The notes below the pieces were generated by a model, which searched no databases, was not told where the DNA came from, and saw only the letters and a list, made by a program, of their open reading frames with translations. A stretch of DNA of 64,000 nucleotides from Parerythrobacter jejuensis (GTDB taxonomy: Bacteria; Pseudomonadota; Alphaproteobacteria; Sphingomonadales; Sphingomonadaceae): NCBI RefSeq assembly GCF_039536765.1, contig NZ_BAAAZF010000001.1:1674001-1738000 (forward strand), in the 5' to 3' direction. The position numbers and the translations under genes are program-made. Below are positions 10,518 through 18,718 of the stretch, piece by piece (within the stretch, counting starts at the first letter, position 1; every line of letters starts with the position of its first letter).

Positions 10518-10889
10518 ATGAAGGGTTACATGTTCCAGAATCGTTTCGGGGCGCTATTCTTCGTCGGCATCACGGTGCTCGGCGCAGCTGCGCTGGTGGG
10601 AACCGAAGAAAACGGTGGCACAATCAGCGACGCGAAAGCCAAGATCGAAGAGCAACGGACAGAATTCCTCGACGAGGCCGACAAAGTCTCGAGTAGCTCC
10701 GCAAGTGTGGGTTCCACCGCACCTGGTTCGAATATGCAGGTGGAAATCGAATTCACCCCTGATGCAGATCTGGTCCAGGATCCCGCGGGTATCAACCCTG
10801 CGCCGATCATGCCGGACCCCTTTGCGGCTGAGATCGTTTCTGTAGAACCGGCACAGAACCAACAAGGATCGGACCTTCCGTCAAGATAA
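10518..10889 (+). CDS. Small membrane-anchored or exported protein of unknown function
   Basis: 123 residues from the ATG at 10518 (10506 and 10530 are alternative starts). It has one N-terminal hydrophobic segment (ALFFVGITVLGAAALVG) that could be a signal anchor. The rest is acidic and Ser/Pro-rich (TEFLDEADKVSSSSASVGST; VEIEFTPDADLVQDPAGINP) without recognisable motifs. It starts 24 bp after mutS, so may be on the same transcript. No function can be assigned. Confidence 0.6.
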   Translation: MKGYMFQNRFGALFFVGITVLGAAALVGTEENGGTISDAKAKIEEQRTEFLDEADKVSSSSASVGSTAPGSNMQVEIEFTPDADLVQDPAGINPAPIMPDPFAAEIVSVEPAQNQQGSDLPSR

Positions 10890-10925
10890 CGCGTTGGGCA
10901 CTCGGAGATATGAGGGGCGAAGACG

Positions 10926-11378
10926 ATGACAAGAGCCGAGCCAGATGCGAACGACGGTTACAACGAGGGCGATAAGTCTCACGGATCGGGCGGGGAAAAG
11001 CGCACCGATCTCGCCGTAGATCGCACTGACATGGCCGAGGATCGTACGATCATGGCAGTCGAAAGAACCTTCGCCGGCTGGATCAGAACCGCATTCGCAT
11101 CAATAGCTATCGGGCTGGGATTCCGAGCTCTATTTGGCGAACTCGATCCCCCATGGTTAGCACGAGTCATCAGCTCAATGTTCATCGCGCTGGCTATTTG
11201 GCTTGCTCTGTCTGCAGCCTCACGTGCCTGCAAGTCTCTAGAGCGAATGGACACTCATGCGGTCAATCGACCGCGTGGCCTGCATATGCGTTACATATCC
11301 TGGGCTGTCGCCGTCGGTGCAGCAGTATTGCTAGCGGGCCTCTGGTTCCTGAACGATGGCAGCCTGAAGCAGGTCTAG
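10926..11378 (+). CDS. DUF202 (YidH-family) membrane protein
   Basis: 150 residues. The DUF202 signature DRTxxAxxRTxxAxERTFxxWIRT is clear (DRTDMAEDRTIMAVERTFAG), followed by three predicted transmembrane helices (about 57-70, 77-95 and 119-141). The first ~35 residues are polar and probably cytoplasmic. Function of the family is unknown. Its stop overlaps by 4 bp that of the convergent gene at 11375. Confidence 0.8.
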   Translation: MTRAEPDANDGYNEGDKSHGSGGEKRTDLAVDRTDMAEDRTIMAVERTFAGWIRTAFASIAIGLGFRALFGELDPPWLARVISSMFIALAIWLALSAASRACKSLERMDTHAVNRPRGLHMRYISWAVAVGAAVLLAGLWFLNDGSLKQV

Positions 11379-11719
11379 GTCCCGTCGCCGCGCAGACCAT
11401 CCAGTTTGTTGTCTTCGCCATATTTGTCGACATTGTCGTCGTGATTAGGTTCACCGTTGAACGCGCCCATATCGACGCGCCCCGAACTTTCCATATCGCG
11501 CATGCGATCAATCGTATCTTGTTCGGAAGATCCAATTGGCGTTGTCCCATCACCTTTCCGACTATCAGTCGGGCTTGTCATGGCCGAACGGGGATCCTGA
11601 GCCTGCTGCGCTACTTCTTGCGCTTGCGAGCGGTGGTCGTCCTGCTCGTCATTGTGGGTCTCGGGCGCAAGCGAGGCTTGGCGGGCTTCCTGGCTCAGTG
11701 GCTTACTCTTGTCCGTCAT
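11375..11719 (-). CDS. Hydrophilic hypothetical protein
   Basis: 114 residues from MTDKSKPLSQ; the longer frame to 11770 adds 17 residues with no ribosome binding site that I can see. The protein is very rich in Asp, Glu, Gln and Ser (DEQDDHRSQAQEVAQQAQDP; NHDDNVDKYGEDNKLDGLRG), has almost no hydrophobic core and is probably disordered. No family recognised. It is downstream of the 3-hydroxyacyl-CoA dehydrogenase gene with a 57-bp gap. Confidence 0.55.
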   Translation of the reverse strand: MTDKSKPLSQEARQASLAPETHNDEQDDHRSQAQEVAQQAQDPRSAMTSPTDSRKGDGTTPIGSSEQDTIDRMRDMESSGRVDMGAFNGEPNHDDNVDKYGEDNKLDGLRGDGT

Positions 11720-11776
11720 CGGAATATCTCCTTTGCCGAACCAACGGGCCGCTACCCACACCTGTTCCAAGAAAAA

Positions 11777-12646
11777 CTAGCGGGTCGGAGCAGGTGCCTC
11801 GCCGGAGTAGTCGTAGAAGCCTTTGCCAGTCTTGCGGCCGAGCCAACCGGCCTCGACATATTTCTGCAGCAACGGTGCGGGCCGGTACTTGCTGTCACCG
11901 GTCGTGTTATAAAGCACCATGATGATATCAAGACAGGTGTCGAGACCGACAAAATCCGCCAGCTGGAGCGGTCCCATCGGGTGGTTGAGGCCGAGGCGAC
12001 AGCCTTTGTCGATGTCTTCAATGCTAGCCGTCGACTGGCCCAGCACAAAGACCGCCTCGTTGATCATCGGCAACAGGATCCGGTTGACGACGAAGCCAGG
12101 CTCGTCTTGCGAAAGCACCACCTGTTTTCCCAGGCCTTCCGCAAACGCGACAGTCCGCTCCTCGACATTCTTGCTCGTGGCAAGACCAGGAATGACTTCA
12201 ATCAAACCCATTACCGGGACAGGATTGAAGAAGTGCAGCCCGATGAAACGTTCAGCATCGGGCGCGTAATTGGCCATCCGCGTGATCGGAATGGAGCTGG
12301 TATTGCTGGCCATGATCGCGTCGGCAGAAAGGACTTTGCCAGCACTTTCGAAGATGGTCTGTTTGATCTGTTCCTTCTCGGTAGCCGCCTCGATGATCAT
12401 ATCGGCATCAGCCATCGGCGCGTAGTCCGCCACCGGCGTAATCCGGGCCAGGATTGCCTCTGCATCATTGGCTTCCAGCTTGCCGCGCCCGACGAGCTTG
12501 ACCAGAGATTTCTCGATTCCCGCTTTCGATTTTTCCGCCACTGCCAGATCGATATCGGCCAGCATCACCTGCATTCCATGCTGGGCGATCGTCTGTGAAA
12601 TGCCCGAGCCCATCTGGCCCGCACCAATAACTCCGACAGTGCGCAT
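11777..12646 (-). CDS. 3-hydroxybutyryl-CoA dehydrogenase
   Basis: 289 residues, full length for the stand-alone 3-hydroxyacyl-CoA dehydrogenase family. N-terminal Rossmann fold with GxGxMG ([12 protein letters not shown]), catalytic His in [11 protein letters not shown], Glu in VIPGLATS region, and C-terminal dimerisation domain ([20 protein letters not shown]). It oxidises (S)-3-hydroxyacyl-CoA with NAD(P) in butyrate or fatty-acid metabolism. Start at [10 protein letters not shown]; the ten upstream codons are outside the family. First of several same-strand genes reaching back to gluQRS. Confidence 0.93.
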   Translation of the reverse strand: MRTVGVIGAGQMGSGISQTIAQHGMQVMLADIDLAVAEKSKAGIEKSLVKLVGRGKLEANDAEAILARITPVADYAPMADADMIIEAATEKEQIKQTIFESAGKVLSADAIMASNTSSIPITRMANYAPDAERFIGLHFFNPVPVMGLIEVIPGLATSKNVEERTVAFAEGLGKQVVLSQDEPGFVVNRILLPMINEAVFVLGQSTASIEDIDKGCRLGLNHPMGPLQLADFVGLDTCLDIIMVLYNTTGDSKYRPAPLLQKYVEAGWLGRKTGKGFYDYSGEAPAPTR

Positions 12647-12709
12647 GTATGATCTTTCTCTTCGCAAGTGCAGCAAAGCGAGCCTGTTAGCGGGGGCAAG
12701 ACCGATTGA

Positions 12710-13294
12710 CTAGCGGTTTGCGCCGGGCACCCATTTCACATCTGCAGCGCCATCATTGTTGGCCACGCGCGCGAGCACGAACAACAGATCAGACAGGCGG
12801 TTGATGTAGGCCAATGCAGCGGGATTAACCGGCTCCGATTGCACGAGCTCAGCCATGCACCGCTCCGCCGCGCGCGTGGTCGCACGCGCAACATGGATGC
12901 GGGCCGCGCCTTCACTTCCGCCGGGAAGCACAAAGCTCGTCAATGGCTCTAGACGGTCGTTCAGTGCGTCGATTGTGCTTTCCAGCCAGTTCACCTGGGC
13001 AGAAACAATGCGCAGCACCATTTCGGAAGGCTCGAAATTGTCGCCACCAAATTCGCCTAGCGGCGTGGCGATATCCGCGCCGAGATCGAACAGATCATTT
13101 TGGATACGGAACAGGATTGCCGCATGATCGGTCTCTTTCAGCGCGACTGCTGCAAGACCAATGGCGGAATTAGCTTCGTCCACCACACCAATCGCAGTCA
13201 TGCGCGGATCATGTTTGGCACGCCGTGACCCGTCGACGAGGCCGGTCGTGCCATCATCGCCGGTCCGGGTATAGATCTTGTTGAGCTTGACCAC
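12710..13294 (-). CDS. Corrinoid adenosyltransferase, PduO type
   Basis: 194 residues. The N-terminal ATP-binding motif KIYTRTGDDGTTGL is diagnostic for PduO-type cob(I)alamin adenosyltransferases, followed by the helical bundle with VVDEANSAIGLA and the conserved FVLPGGSEGAARIHVARATTR and ERCMAEL stretches. The enzyme adds the 5'-deoxyadenosyl group to make adenosylcobalamin. Neighbours (HIG1-like protein upstream, dehydrogenase downstream) give no further pathway clue. Confidence 0.94.
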   Translation of the reverse strand: MVKLNKIYTRTGDDGTTGLVDGSRRAKHDPRMTAIGVVDEANSAIGLAAVALKETDHAAILFRIQNDLFDLGADIATPLGEFGGDNFEPSEMVLRIVSAQVNWLESTIDALNDRLEPLTSFVLPGGSEGAARIHVARATTRAAERCMAELVQSEPVNPAALAYINRLSDLLFVLARVANNDGAADVKWVPGANR

Positions 13295-13314
13295 AGGTCC
13301 GCCCCTTCGGGATA

Positions 13315-13545
13315 TTACTGGGATACGGCCAGCAGGATCGCAACCACTACGATGGCCAGCGCCTGGAACTTGATGCGATTGAACATCATCTTGTTCTGCA
13401 GCATCTGCATCTCGGTGGAGTTCTCGGCTGCGCCGGTCTCAAGATCAATCTTTGTGCTTTGCAGGAACGCGACAATGCCGCGTACCAGCGAATAGAGGAC
13501 CAGACCGCAGAGGATCACGAGGGCTATGATGAGGATCGTTGTCAT
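13315..13545 (-). CDS. Twin-transmembrane HIG1-like small protein
   Basis: 76 residues with two hydrophobic helices (TTILIIALVILCGLVLYSLV and FQALAIVVVAILLA) separated by a polar loop containing QNKMMFNRIKFQ, the HIG1-type pattern. HIG1 proteins in mitochondria and some alphaproteobacteria associate with respiratory complexes; a similar role here is inference. It lies 20 bp upstream of the adenosyltransferase and 9 bp downstream of gluQRS. Confidence 0.72.
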   Translation of the reverse strand: MTTILIIALVILCGLVLYSLVRGIVAFLQSTKIDLETGAAENSTEMQMLQNKMMFNRIKFQALAIVVVAILLAVSQ

Positions 13546-13554
13546 GGCAAATAT

Positions 13555-14385
13555 CTAGGTACTCCCGAGCGAGATGCCACATGGCCAATGGTCCATGCGC
13601 AGCCTGTCCGCCCAATCGCGACTATTCTCGCCCGCTTTGCGATAATCTGCAAGCGCCTTCGATCCGCGTGTTTTGGCGAGCTTCTTGCCAGCCCCGTCCA
13701 ATAATAGCCCGTGATGGTGCCAGCCGGGCACGGGCAGGCCGAGAAGTTCCTGCAACAGGCGGTGGATATGGGTCGCGGCAAACAGGTCCTGTCCGCGCGT
13801 TACCAGTGTTACCCTATCCGCGGCATCGTCCAATGTAGCGGCCAGGTGATAGCTGGCAGGCAGATCCTTGCGCACCAGCACAACATCACCCAACGCGTGC
13901 GGCTCGGCGGTTTGCTCCCCTGCCAGCGAGTCTTGCCACATCAGCGCTCCAACCTCGGCCAGCGCTTGCTCCACATCCAGCCGCAGCGCTGCTGGCTGAG
14001 AGAGGTCTACGTCTTTGCCCTTGCAAGTGCCGGGATACACCAACCCCTCCGGCCCCGGCTTCGCGCCTGCAGCTTCGATGTCCTTGCGGGTGCACGTGCA
14101 CGGGTAGAGCAGGCCACGTTCGCGCAGGCTTTCCGCCGCACCGGCATAGCTTTCCAGCCGTGCCGATTGGGCAGGCACCTCATCCCACTCCAGCCCGAGC
14201 CATTCGAGGTCACGGCGAAATGCGTCGGGCAAATCGGGCCGACTGCGCGGGCCATCAATATCTTCAATCCGCAGGAGGAAGCGCCCACCCTGCTCCGCCG
14301 CCAGATCATGCGCGATGATCGCCGAATAGGCATGGCCCCAGTGCAAGGGGCCATTGGGGCTGGGGGCGAAGCGCGTGACGATCAT
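13555..14385 (-). CDS. gluQ: Glutamyl-Q tRNA(Asp) synthetase
   Basis: 276 residues, far shorter than GltX because it lacks the anticodon-binding domain. It has the class I HIGH-like motif (RFAPSPNGPLHWGHAYSA), the zinc-binding CTCTRKD...YPGTC set and a KMSKS-like segment (KKLAKTRGSKAL). GluQRS attaches glutamate to queuosine 34 of tRNA(Asp). I start at MIVTRFAPSP; the 78 residues before it in the open frame are not part of the family. queC, from the queuosine pathway, is elsewhere in this window (46999). Confidence 0.93.
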   Translation of the reverse strand: MIVTRFAPSPNGPLHWGHAYSAIIAHDLAAEQGGRFLLRIEDIDGPRSRPDLPDAFRRDLEWLGLEWDEVPAQSARLESYAGAAESLRERGLLYPCTCTRKDIEAAGAKPGPEGLVYPGTCKGKDVDLSQPAALRLDVEQALAEVGALMWQDSLAGEQTAEPHALGDVVLVRKDLPASYHLAATLDDAADRVTLVTRGQDLFAATHIHRLLQELLGLPVPGWHHHGLLLDGAGKKLAKTRGSKALADYRKAGENSRDWADRLRMDHWPCGISLGST

Positions 14386-14521
14386 GGGTGCAAAGAGCCA
14401 TAGCGAAAACGTGTGCCGGACCAAATGCCGGCGACGAAAAGCGGGGCAAGCCTGTTTGAAATGGGGTTGACGCTTTCCCGTGCAAATGATTCTCTTGCGC
14501 CAAATCGGAGGACCGTAACAC

Positions 14522-15130
14522 GTGTTCAAGGCCGAACTGATCGAGAAGGCGGCGCGCTTCAGAGGTGCCGAGGAAGATCCAACGCGCAGCTTGCAGGCGT
14601 GCCCTGCCCTGGTGCTCAACGCGGATTACACCCCACTATCCTACTACCCGCTCAGTCTGTGGCCGTGGCAGACCGCGATCAAGGCGGTGTTCCTCGACCG
14701 GGTCGATATTATCGAGAGCTATGATCGCGAGGTTCACTCGCCCAATCTCGATATGAAGATTCCCAGTGTGATTGCGCTGCGGCAATATGTGAAGCCGAGC
14801 GAGTTTCCAGCCTTCACCCGGTTCAACCTGTTCCTGCGTGACCGCTTCGTGTGCCAGTATTGCGGCAGCGACAAGAGCCTGACCTTCGACCATGTCATCC
14901 CGCGCCGTGCTGGCGGACGTACCACATGGGAGAACATCGCCACCGCCTGCGCGCCATGCAACATGAAGAAAGGCGGCCGGACGCCGAAGGAGGCGCATAT
15001 GCAGCTTCAGTGCGAACCGATCCGTCCGACGCATTGGCAGCTGCAACAATACGGCAAGCAATTCCCGCCGAACTACCTGCACGAGACATGGCGGGACTGG
15101 CTCTATTGGGACATCGAGCTGGAGGCCTGA
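14522..15130 (+). CDS. HNH endonuclease family protein
   Basis: 202 residues starting at GTG. The C-terminal half is an HNH nuclease: CQYCGSDKSLTFDHVIPRRA with the first CxxC and catalytic His, the Asn in TTWENIATAC, and the second CxPC in CAPCNMKKGGRTP. The N-terminal half (LVLNADYTPLSYYPLSLWPW) matches the widespread alphaproteobacterial chromosomal HNH family of unknown role. Its constant occurrence in chromosomes suggests DNA repair or housekeeping rather than mobile DNA, but this is inference. Confidence 0.88.
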   Translation: MFKAELIEKAARFRGAEEDPTRSLQACPALVLNADYTPLSYYPLSLWPWQTAIKAVFLDRVDIIESYDREVHSPNLDMKIPSVIALRQYVKPSEFPAFTRFNLFLRDRFVCQYCGSDKSLTFDHVIPRRAGGRTTWENIATACAPCNMKKGGRTPKEAHMQLQCEPIRPTHWQLQQYGKQFPPNYLHETWRDWLYWDIELEA

Positions 15131-15132
15131 GG

Positions 15133-15582
15133 CTACCTTCCGGCGATCCGCTTCAGTTGGCGCCAGAGCAGTTTCGGACCCCATTCGAACGCCAGCGCTA
15201 AGCTTGTTTTCTTCTCACTCTCGGCTTCGAAGCGGTAGTATGGCGGCTTGCGTTCAAAGAAGATTTCCCGCTCGATAACAAAGTCCGACTGATCGAACAG
15301 GCCAGCGGATATCGCCAGCTCCTGTCCGCCGATTGGTCGATGAAAGATCGCGCTTCCACACGCCCGGCAAAACCCTCTCTCAGCGAAGCTAGATGATTTG
15401 AAGATCGTCAGAGTTTCGCCCTCGATAGTTGCGTTGGGACATTGCAACGCCATCCAGGGTCCGCTCGTCCAGCGCCTGCACATGTCGCAGTGGCAGACGC
15501 CGACATCGGTAAGTTTCTTGGGAAGGGTCACCTTCACTCCGCCGCACAGGCATGAACCGTGACTCTGTGCGTCGTGGCTCAT
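15133..15582 (-). CDS. GFA (CENP-V) domain protein, last gene of the kyn operon
   Basis: 149 residues with the zinc-binding GFA fold: SCLCGGVKV, VCHCDMCRRWTSGPWMAL (CxCxxC), and FCRACGSAIFHR (CxxC). These proteins are often called glutathione-dependent formaldehyde-activating enzymes, but that activity is not proven for most members. The start codon overlaps the kynU stop by 4 bp, so it is translationally coupled to the kynurenine operon; whether it acts on formate, formaldehyde or something else is unknown. Confidence 0.88.
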   Translation of the reverse strand: MSHDAQSHGSCLCGGVKVTLPKKLTDVGVCHCDMCRRWTSGPWMALQCPNATIEGETLTIFKSSSFAERGFCRACGSAIFHRPIGGQELAISAGLFDQSDFVIEREIFFERKPPYYRFEAESEKKTSLALAFEWGPKLLWRQLKRIAGR

Positions 15583-16796
15583 GTCACAGCCGCTCTATGT
15601 TTGAACTCAGGCGTATCCCACGCACTTTTCGCCAGAATATCCGCCAATTCCTCCGCCGTGCGCGCCATGTCTTCGAAGCGCAGATAGGCCGGCGCAAAGC
15701 CCAGTCGCAGGATATCCGGCGCGCGGAAATCACCGATGATCCCGCGGGCGATCAGGGCCTGGCACAGGGCGTAGGCTTCTTCGTGGCGGAAGGAGAGCTG
15801 GCTGCCGCGCTTCATCGGCTCTTCCGGGCTGACAAGCGGGAGATCGACGCCTGCTTCGGCCAGACACTCGAGGAAAAATTCGCTGAGTGCGCGAGATTTG
15901 GCCCAGAGCCGATGCACGCCGATTTCAGCTATCAGGTCCACGCCAACTTCCAGCGCGCTAACCGACAGGATCGGCGCAGTGCCGCACAGCAAACGGTCAA
16001 CCCCCGGAGCCGGACTATAGTCGTCGGAGAATTCAAACGGCGCAGCATGCCCCATCCAGCCCGATAGGGGTTGGTCGATCGCGTCATGATGCCGCTCGGC
16101 GACGAACGCATAGGCGGGCGCACCCGGGCCGCCATTCAGATATTTGTAGCCGCAGCCGACCGCGAAATCGGCGTCGCATCCGTTCAAATCGACCGGTAAC
16201 GCGCCGCCGGTATGCGACAGGTCCCACAGCACCAAAGCGCCCACATCGTGCGCGGCCTTGGTCAGCGCGGCCATGTCGAAAATCGCGCCGGACTTGTAAT
16301 GCACATGGGTCAAGAGCAGCAGCGCCACGTCGCCATCCAGCGCTTCGACTATTGCATTGCGTTCCGCCAGCCGTTGGGTGGCGAGACCCTGCCCCTCCAG
16401 CCCCTGGATCATGTAAAGATCGGTGGGGAAATTGCCCGGCTCGCTCAGGATCACCCTGCGCCCGGATTGCATTTTCAACGCCGCGCTGATCAACTTGAAC
16501 AGGTTGACCGAAACGCTATCCGCCACGATCACCTCATGCGGCTGCGCTCCGATCAGAGGCGCGATCTTGCCGCCGACCCGCTGGGGGAGATGGATCCAGT
16601 CGGCGGAATTCCAGCTCCGGATCAGGTCCGTGCCCCACTCTTCCCGCATCACTTGCTGCAGGCGTTCAGTCGTTGCCTTAGGCAGGGCCCCGAGCGAATT
16701 GCCGTCGAGATAGATCACACCATCGGGAAGATCGAAACGGTCGCGATATTCGGCCAGCGGGTCTGACGCATCCAGCGCGCGCGCCTGGTCAAGCAT
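15579..16796 (-). CDS. kynU: Kynureninase
   Basis: 405 residues, PLP fold type I. Recognised by YLDGNSLGALPK near the N-terminus, the phosphate/PLP region ADSVSVNLFKL, the Asp in LVLWDLSHTGGALP, and the Schiff-base Lys in GCGYKYLNGGPG. It cleaves L-kynurenine to anthranilate and alanine. Start set at MLDQARALDA, which overlaps the end of kynB by 8 bp; the longer frame to 16847 would overlap kynB far more. Confidence 0.95.
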   Translation of the reverse strand: MLDQARALDASDPLAEYRDRFDLPDGVIYLDGNSLGALPKATTERLQQVMREEWGTDLIRSWNSADWIHLPQRVGGKIAPLIGAQPHEVIVADSVSVNLFKLISAALKMQSGRRVILSEPGNFPTDLYMIQGLEGQGLATQRLAERNAIVEALDGDVALLLLTHVHYKSGAIFDMAALTKAAHDVGALVLWDLSHTGGALPVDLNGCDADFAVGCGYKYLNGGPGAPAYAFVAERHHDAIDQPLSGWMGHAAPFEFSDDYSPAPGVDRLLCGTAPILSVSALEVGVDLIAEIGVHRLWAKSRALSEFFLECLAEAGVDLPLVSPEEPMKRGSQLSFRHEEAYALCQALIARGIIGDFRAPDILRLGFAPAYLRFEDMARTAEELADILAKSAWDTPEFKHRAAVT

Positions 16797-17436
16797 CGGC
16801 CAACTCCCGCAGGATCGCGCGGCACAGGCCAGCGTCACCGCCAGCAATCTTGAGTGGAAGCGCGATCAATTCGTAGCGGCCTGCCGGAACATCATCGAGC
16901 ACCAGCCCTTCGAGGATACGCATATCGTGTTTCAGGACTGCCTTATGCGCATCCATCGTCTTGCTATCCTGCGGATCGACCGATGGCGCATCCGTTCCAA
17001 CCAGTTTGACGCCCTGCAACGCAAGCCATTCGATCATATCTGCCGCCAGCGGCGTGAAATCGCTGCGCCAGTCATCGTGCGGAAAACTCTCAAACGTGCG
17101 GAACAGCACGCGATCAACGCTATCGAGATGCGGCAAGTCAGCGACACTCACCGCACCAGCAACTGCGCGGGCATCGATGACCAGGCATTCGCCCAGATAG
17201 GGATCAAGCTCCATGCTGGCCGCATCCAGCCCGTCCTGCGAATAGTGCAGCGGCGAGTCACCATGCGTGCCCGAATGTGTGCTCATCGTCATCCGCCCGA
17301 CATTGACGGGGGAGCCATCCTCCATTTTCCAGCTCCGTTCGAACTTGAAGTCGGTATCGCCCGGCCAGACAGGCAATCCGGGGCGCAATGTCTGCGAAAT
17401 GTCCCAGATCCTGCGGGAGGATTGCCACGAGCTCAT
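16789..17436 (-). CDS. kynB: Arylformamidase (kynurenine formamidase)
   Basis: 215 residues of the cyclase/KynB metal-dependent family. The metal-binding motif THSGTHGDSPLHY, the N-terminal WDISQTLRPGLPVWPGDT and the VGTDAPSVDP segment are typical. It hydrolyses N-formylkynurenine to kynurenine and formate. It overlaps kynA by 4 bp upstream and kynU by 8 bp downstream, so kynABU are translated as a unit. Confidence 0.95.
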   Translation of the reverse strand: MSSWQSSRRIWDISQTLRPGLPVWPGDTDFKFERSWKMEDGSPVNVGRMTMSTHSGTHGDSPLHYSQDGLDAASMELDPYLGECLVIDARAVAGAVSVADLPHLDSVDRVLFRTFESFPHDDWRSDFTPLAADMIEWLALQGVKLVGTDAPSVDPQDSKTMDAHKAVLKHDMRILEGLVLDDVPAGRYELIALPLKIAGGDAGLCRAILRELADA

Positions 17437-18224
17437 ATCGCCGTCCTCACGCTGAGCAATTCCGGGAAGAAAGCCTGTTTCAGGACGCCCTCAAGATAGG
17501 GCACACCTTGTGTGCCGCCAGTGCCGCGTTTGAACCCGATGATCCGCTCGACCGTTTTCAAATGACCGAAGCGCCAGCGCTGGAAATGGTATTCCAGATC
17601 AACCAGCTTTTCGGCCAGCTCGTACAAGTCCCAGTGGCTTTCCGGATCGCGGTATATTTCGGCCCAGGCCGCCTCGACGTCGTCGGAACGCTCCCATACC
17701 GTGTTCAACTTGCGCTCCAGAATGGCGTCGGGAATGGCAAAGCCACGGCGTTGCAGCAAGCGCACCGCTTCATCGTAAAGGCTGGGCTTGTCCAGCTCAG
17801 CGCGCAGCTGCGCAGCCACGTCGGGCGTAGCCTCATGCATGGTGACCATGTCGGGATTGCGCCCGCCGAGCAGGAATTCCATCAACCGGTATTGCGCAGA
17901 CTGGAAACCGCTGGAGCGGCCCAGATGTGGGCGTATTTGCGAGTAGTCATGCGGGGTCATGGTGCTCAGCACATCCCAGCTCTGTATGAGCTGGGTCTGT
18001 GCACGCGCGACACGACTGAGCATCTTGAATGCCGGGCGTAAAGTGTCGATCCGGATGCACCTTCGCGCCTCGACCAGTTCATGCAGGCAGAGCTTGAGCC
18101 ACAGCTCGCTAGCCTGGTGGACGATGATGAAGAGCATCTCGTCATGGGCGTCTGAAGAAGGGTGCTGGGCCGACAGGATACTGCCGAGATCAAGGTACGA
18201 AGAATAGGTTACATCGCTTGCCAT
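17433..18224 (-). CDS. kynA: Tryptophan 2,3-dioxygenase
   Basis: 263 residues of the haem-containing TDO family: VTYSSYLDLGSILSAQHP, DEMLFIIVHQASELWLKL, SGFQSAQYRLMEFLLGGRN, and the C-terminal IGFKRGTGGTQGVPYL that binds substrate. It opens the indole ring to N-formylkynurenine, the first step of the pathway encoded by this operon. Start placed at MASDVTYSSY. The C-terminus is Ala/Val-poor and ends at the kynB overlap. Length fits bacterial TDO. Confidence 0.95.
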   Translation of the reverse strand: MASDVTYSSYLDLGSILSAQHPSSDAHDEMLFIIVHQASELWLKLCLHELVEARRCIRIDTLRPAFKMLSRVARAQTQLIQSWDVLSTMTPHDYSQIRPHLGRSSGFQSAQYRLMEFLLGGRNPDMVTMHEATPDVAAQLRAELDKPSLYDEAVRLLQRRGFAIPDAILERKLNTVWERSDDVEAAWAEIYRDPESHWDLYELAEKLVDLEYHFQRWRFGHLKTVERIIGFKRGTGGTQGVPYLEGVLKQAFFPELLSVRTAI

Positions 18225-18284
18225 GGGCGCAGCCCTAGCGCGCATTGGTTGCGAACGAAACTAGGCAGACACGAACCCGGCCGG

Positions 18285-18701
18285 TCACTGGGTAATCGTG
18301 CGCGCCGCCGGATGATGCTTGTCGAGGTGCTTCTTGACGATGCGCAGATTTTTAGTGTTGGAGCGATAGATGAAGTCGAGCGCGTCGCCCACGACCGGGA
18401 CGGCGCCGACCGCAGTATCGATTGCGATATTGCCAGCCATCCGTGCCAGTTTCCACTTCGGCAGGCCAAGATTGCGCCCTTCCCACACGATATAAGCCCC
18501 CATCGCAGCAGCAATGATGTCCCCCACAACAGGTACGAGGCCAATGATGGAATCGAGCCCGACCGGTATCTTGGTGCCGGGCACTTTGAAGCTTCGCTCC
18601 AGCAGCAGTTCCATTGCTTCGATCCTGCGGCGGATAGAAACCGGGTCCGTACCCGTCGGCATTTCAAGCCCCATCGCCTGCAAACGCGGCTCTTCGTTCA
18701 T
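18285..18701 (-). CDS. DUF4112 domain protein
   Basis: 138 residues. The repeated IPVGLDSIIGLVPVVGDIIA and GNIAIDTAVGAVPVVGDALD segments are the DUF4112 hallmark, each a hydrophobic hairpin ending in P-V-V-G-D. It is probably membrane-associated; function unknown. Start at MNEEPRLQAM; 22 upstream codons in the open frame do not match the family and would run into the next gene's end. Confidence 0.8.
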   Translation of the reverse strand: MNEEPRLQAMGLEMPTGTDPVSIRRRIEAMELLLERSFKVPGTKIPVGLDSIIGLVPVVGDIIAAAMGAYIVWEGRNLGLPKWKLARMAGNIAIDTAVGAVPVVGDALDFIYRSNTKNLRIVKKHLDKHHPAARTITQ

Positions 18702-18718
18702 CTTAACGCTCCCTTTTA

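Noticed and set aside
11153-12598. 481-codon open frame on plus opposite the 3-hydroxybutyryl-CoA dehydrogenase gene
   Set aside because: It is the antisense shadow of a well-conserved gene; high GC removes stop codons, and the translation shows no family features.
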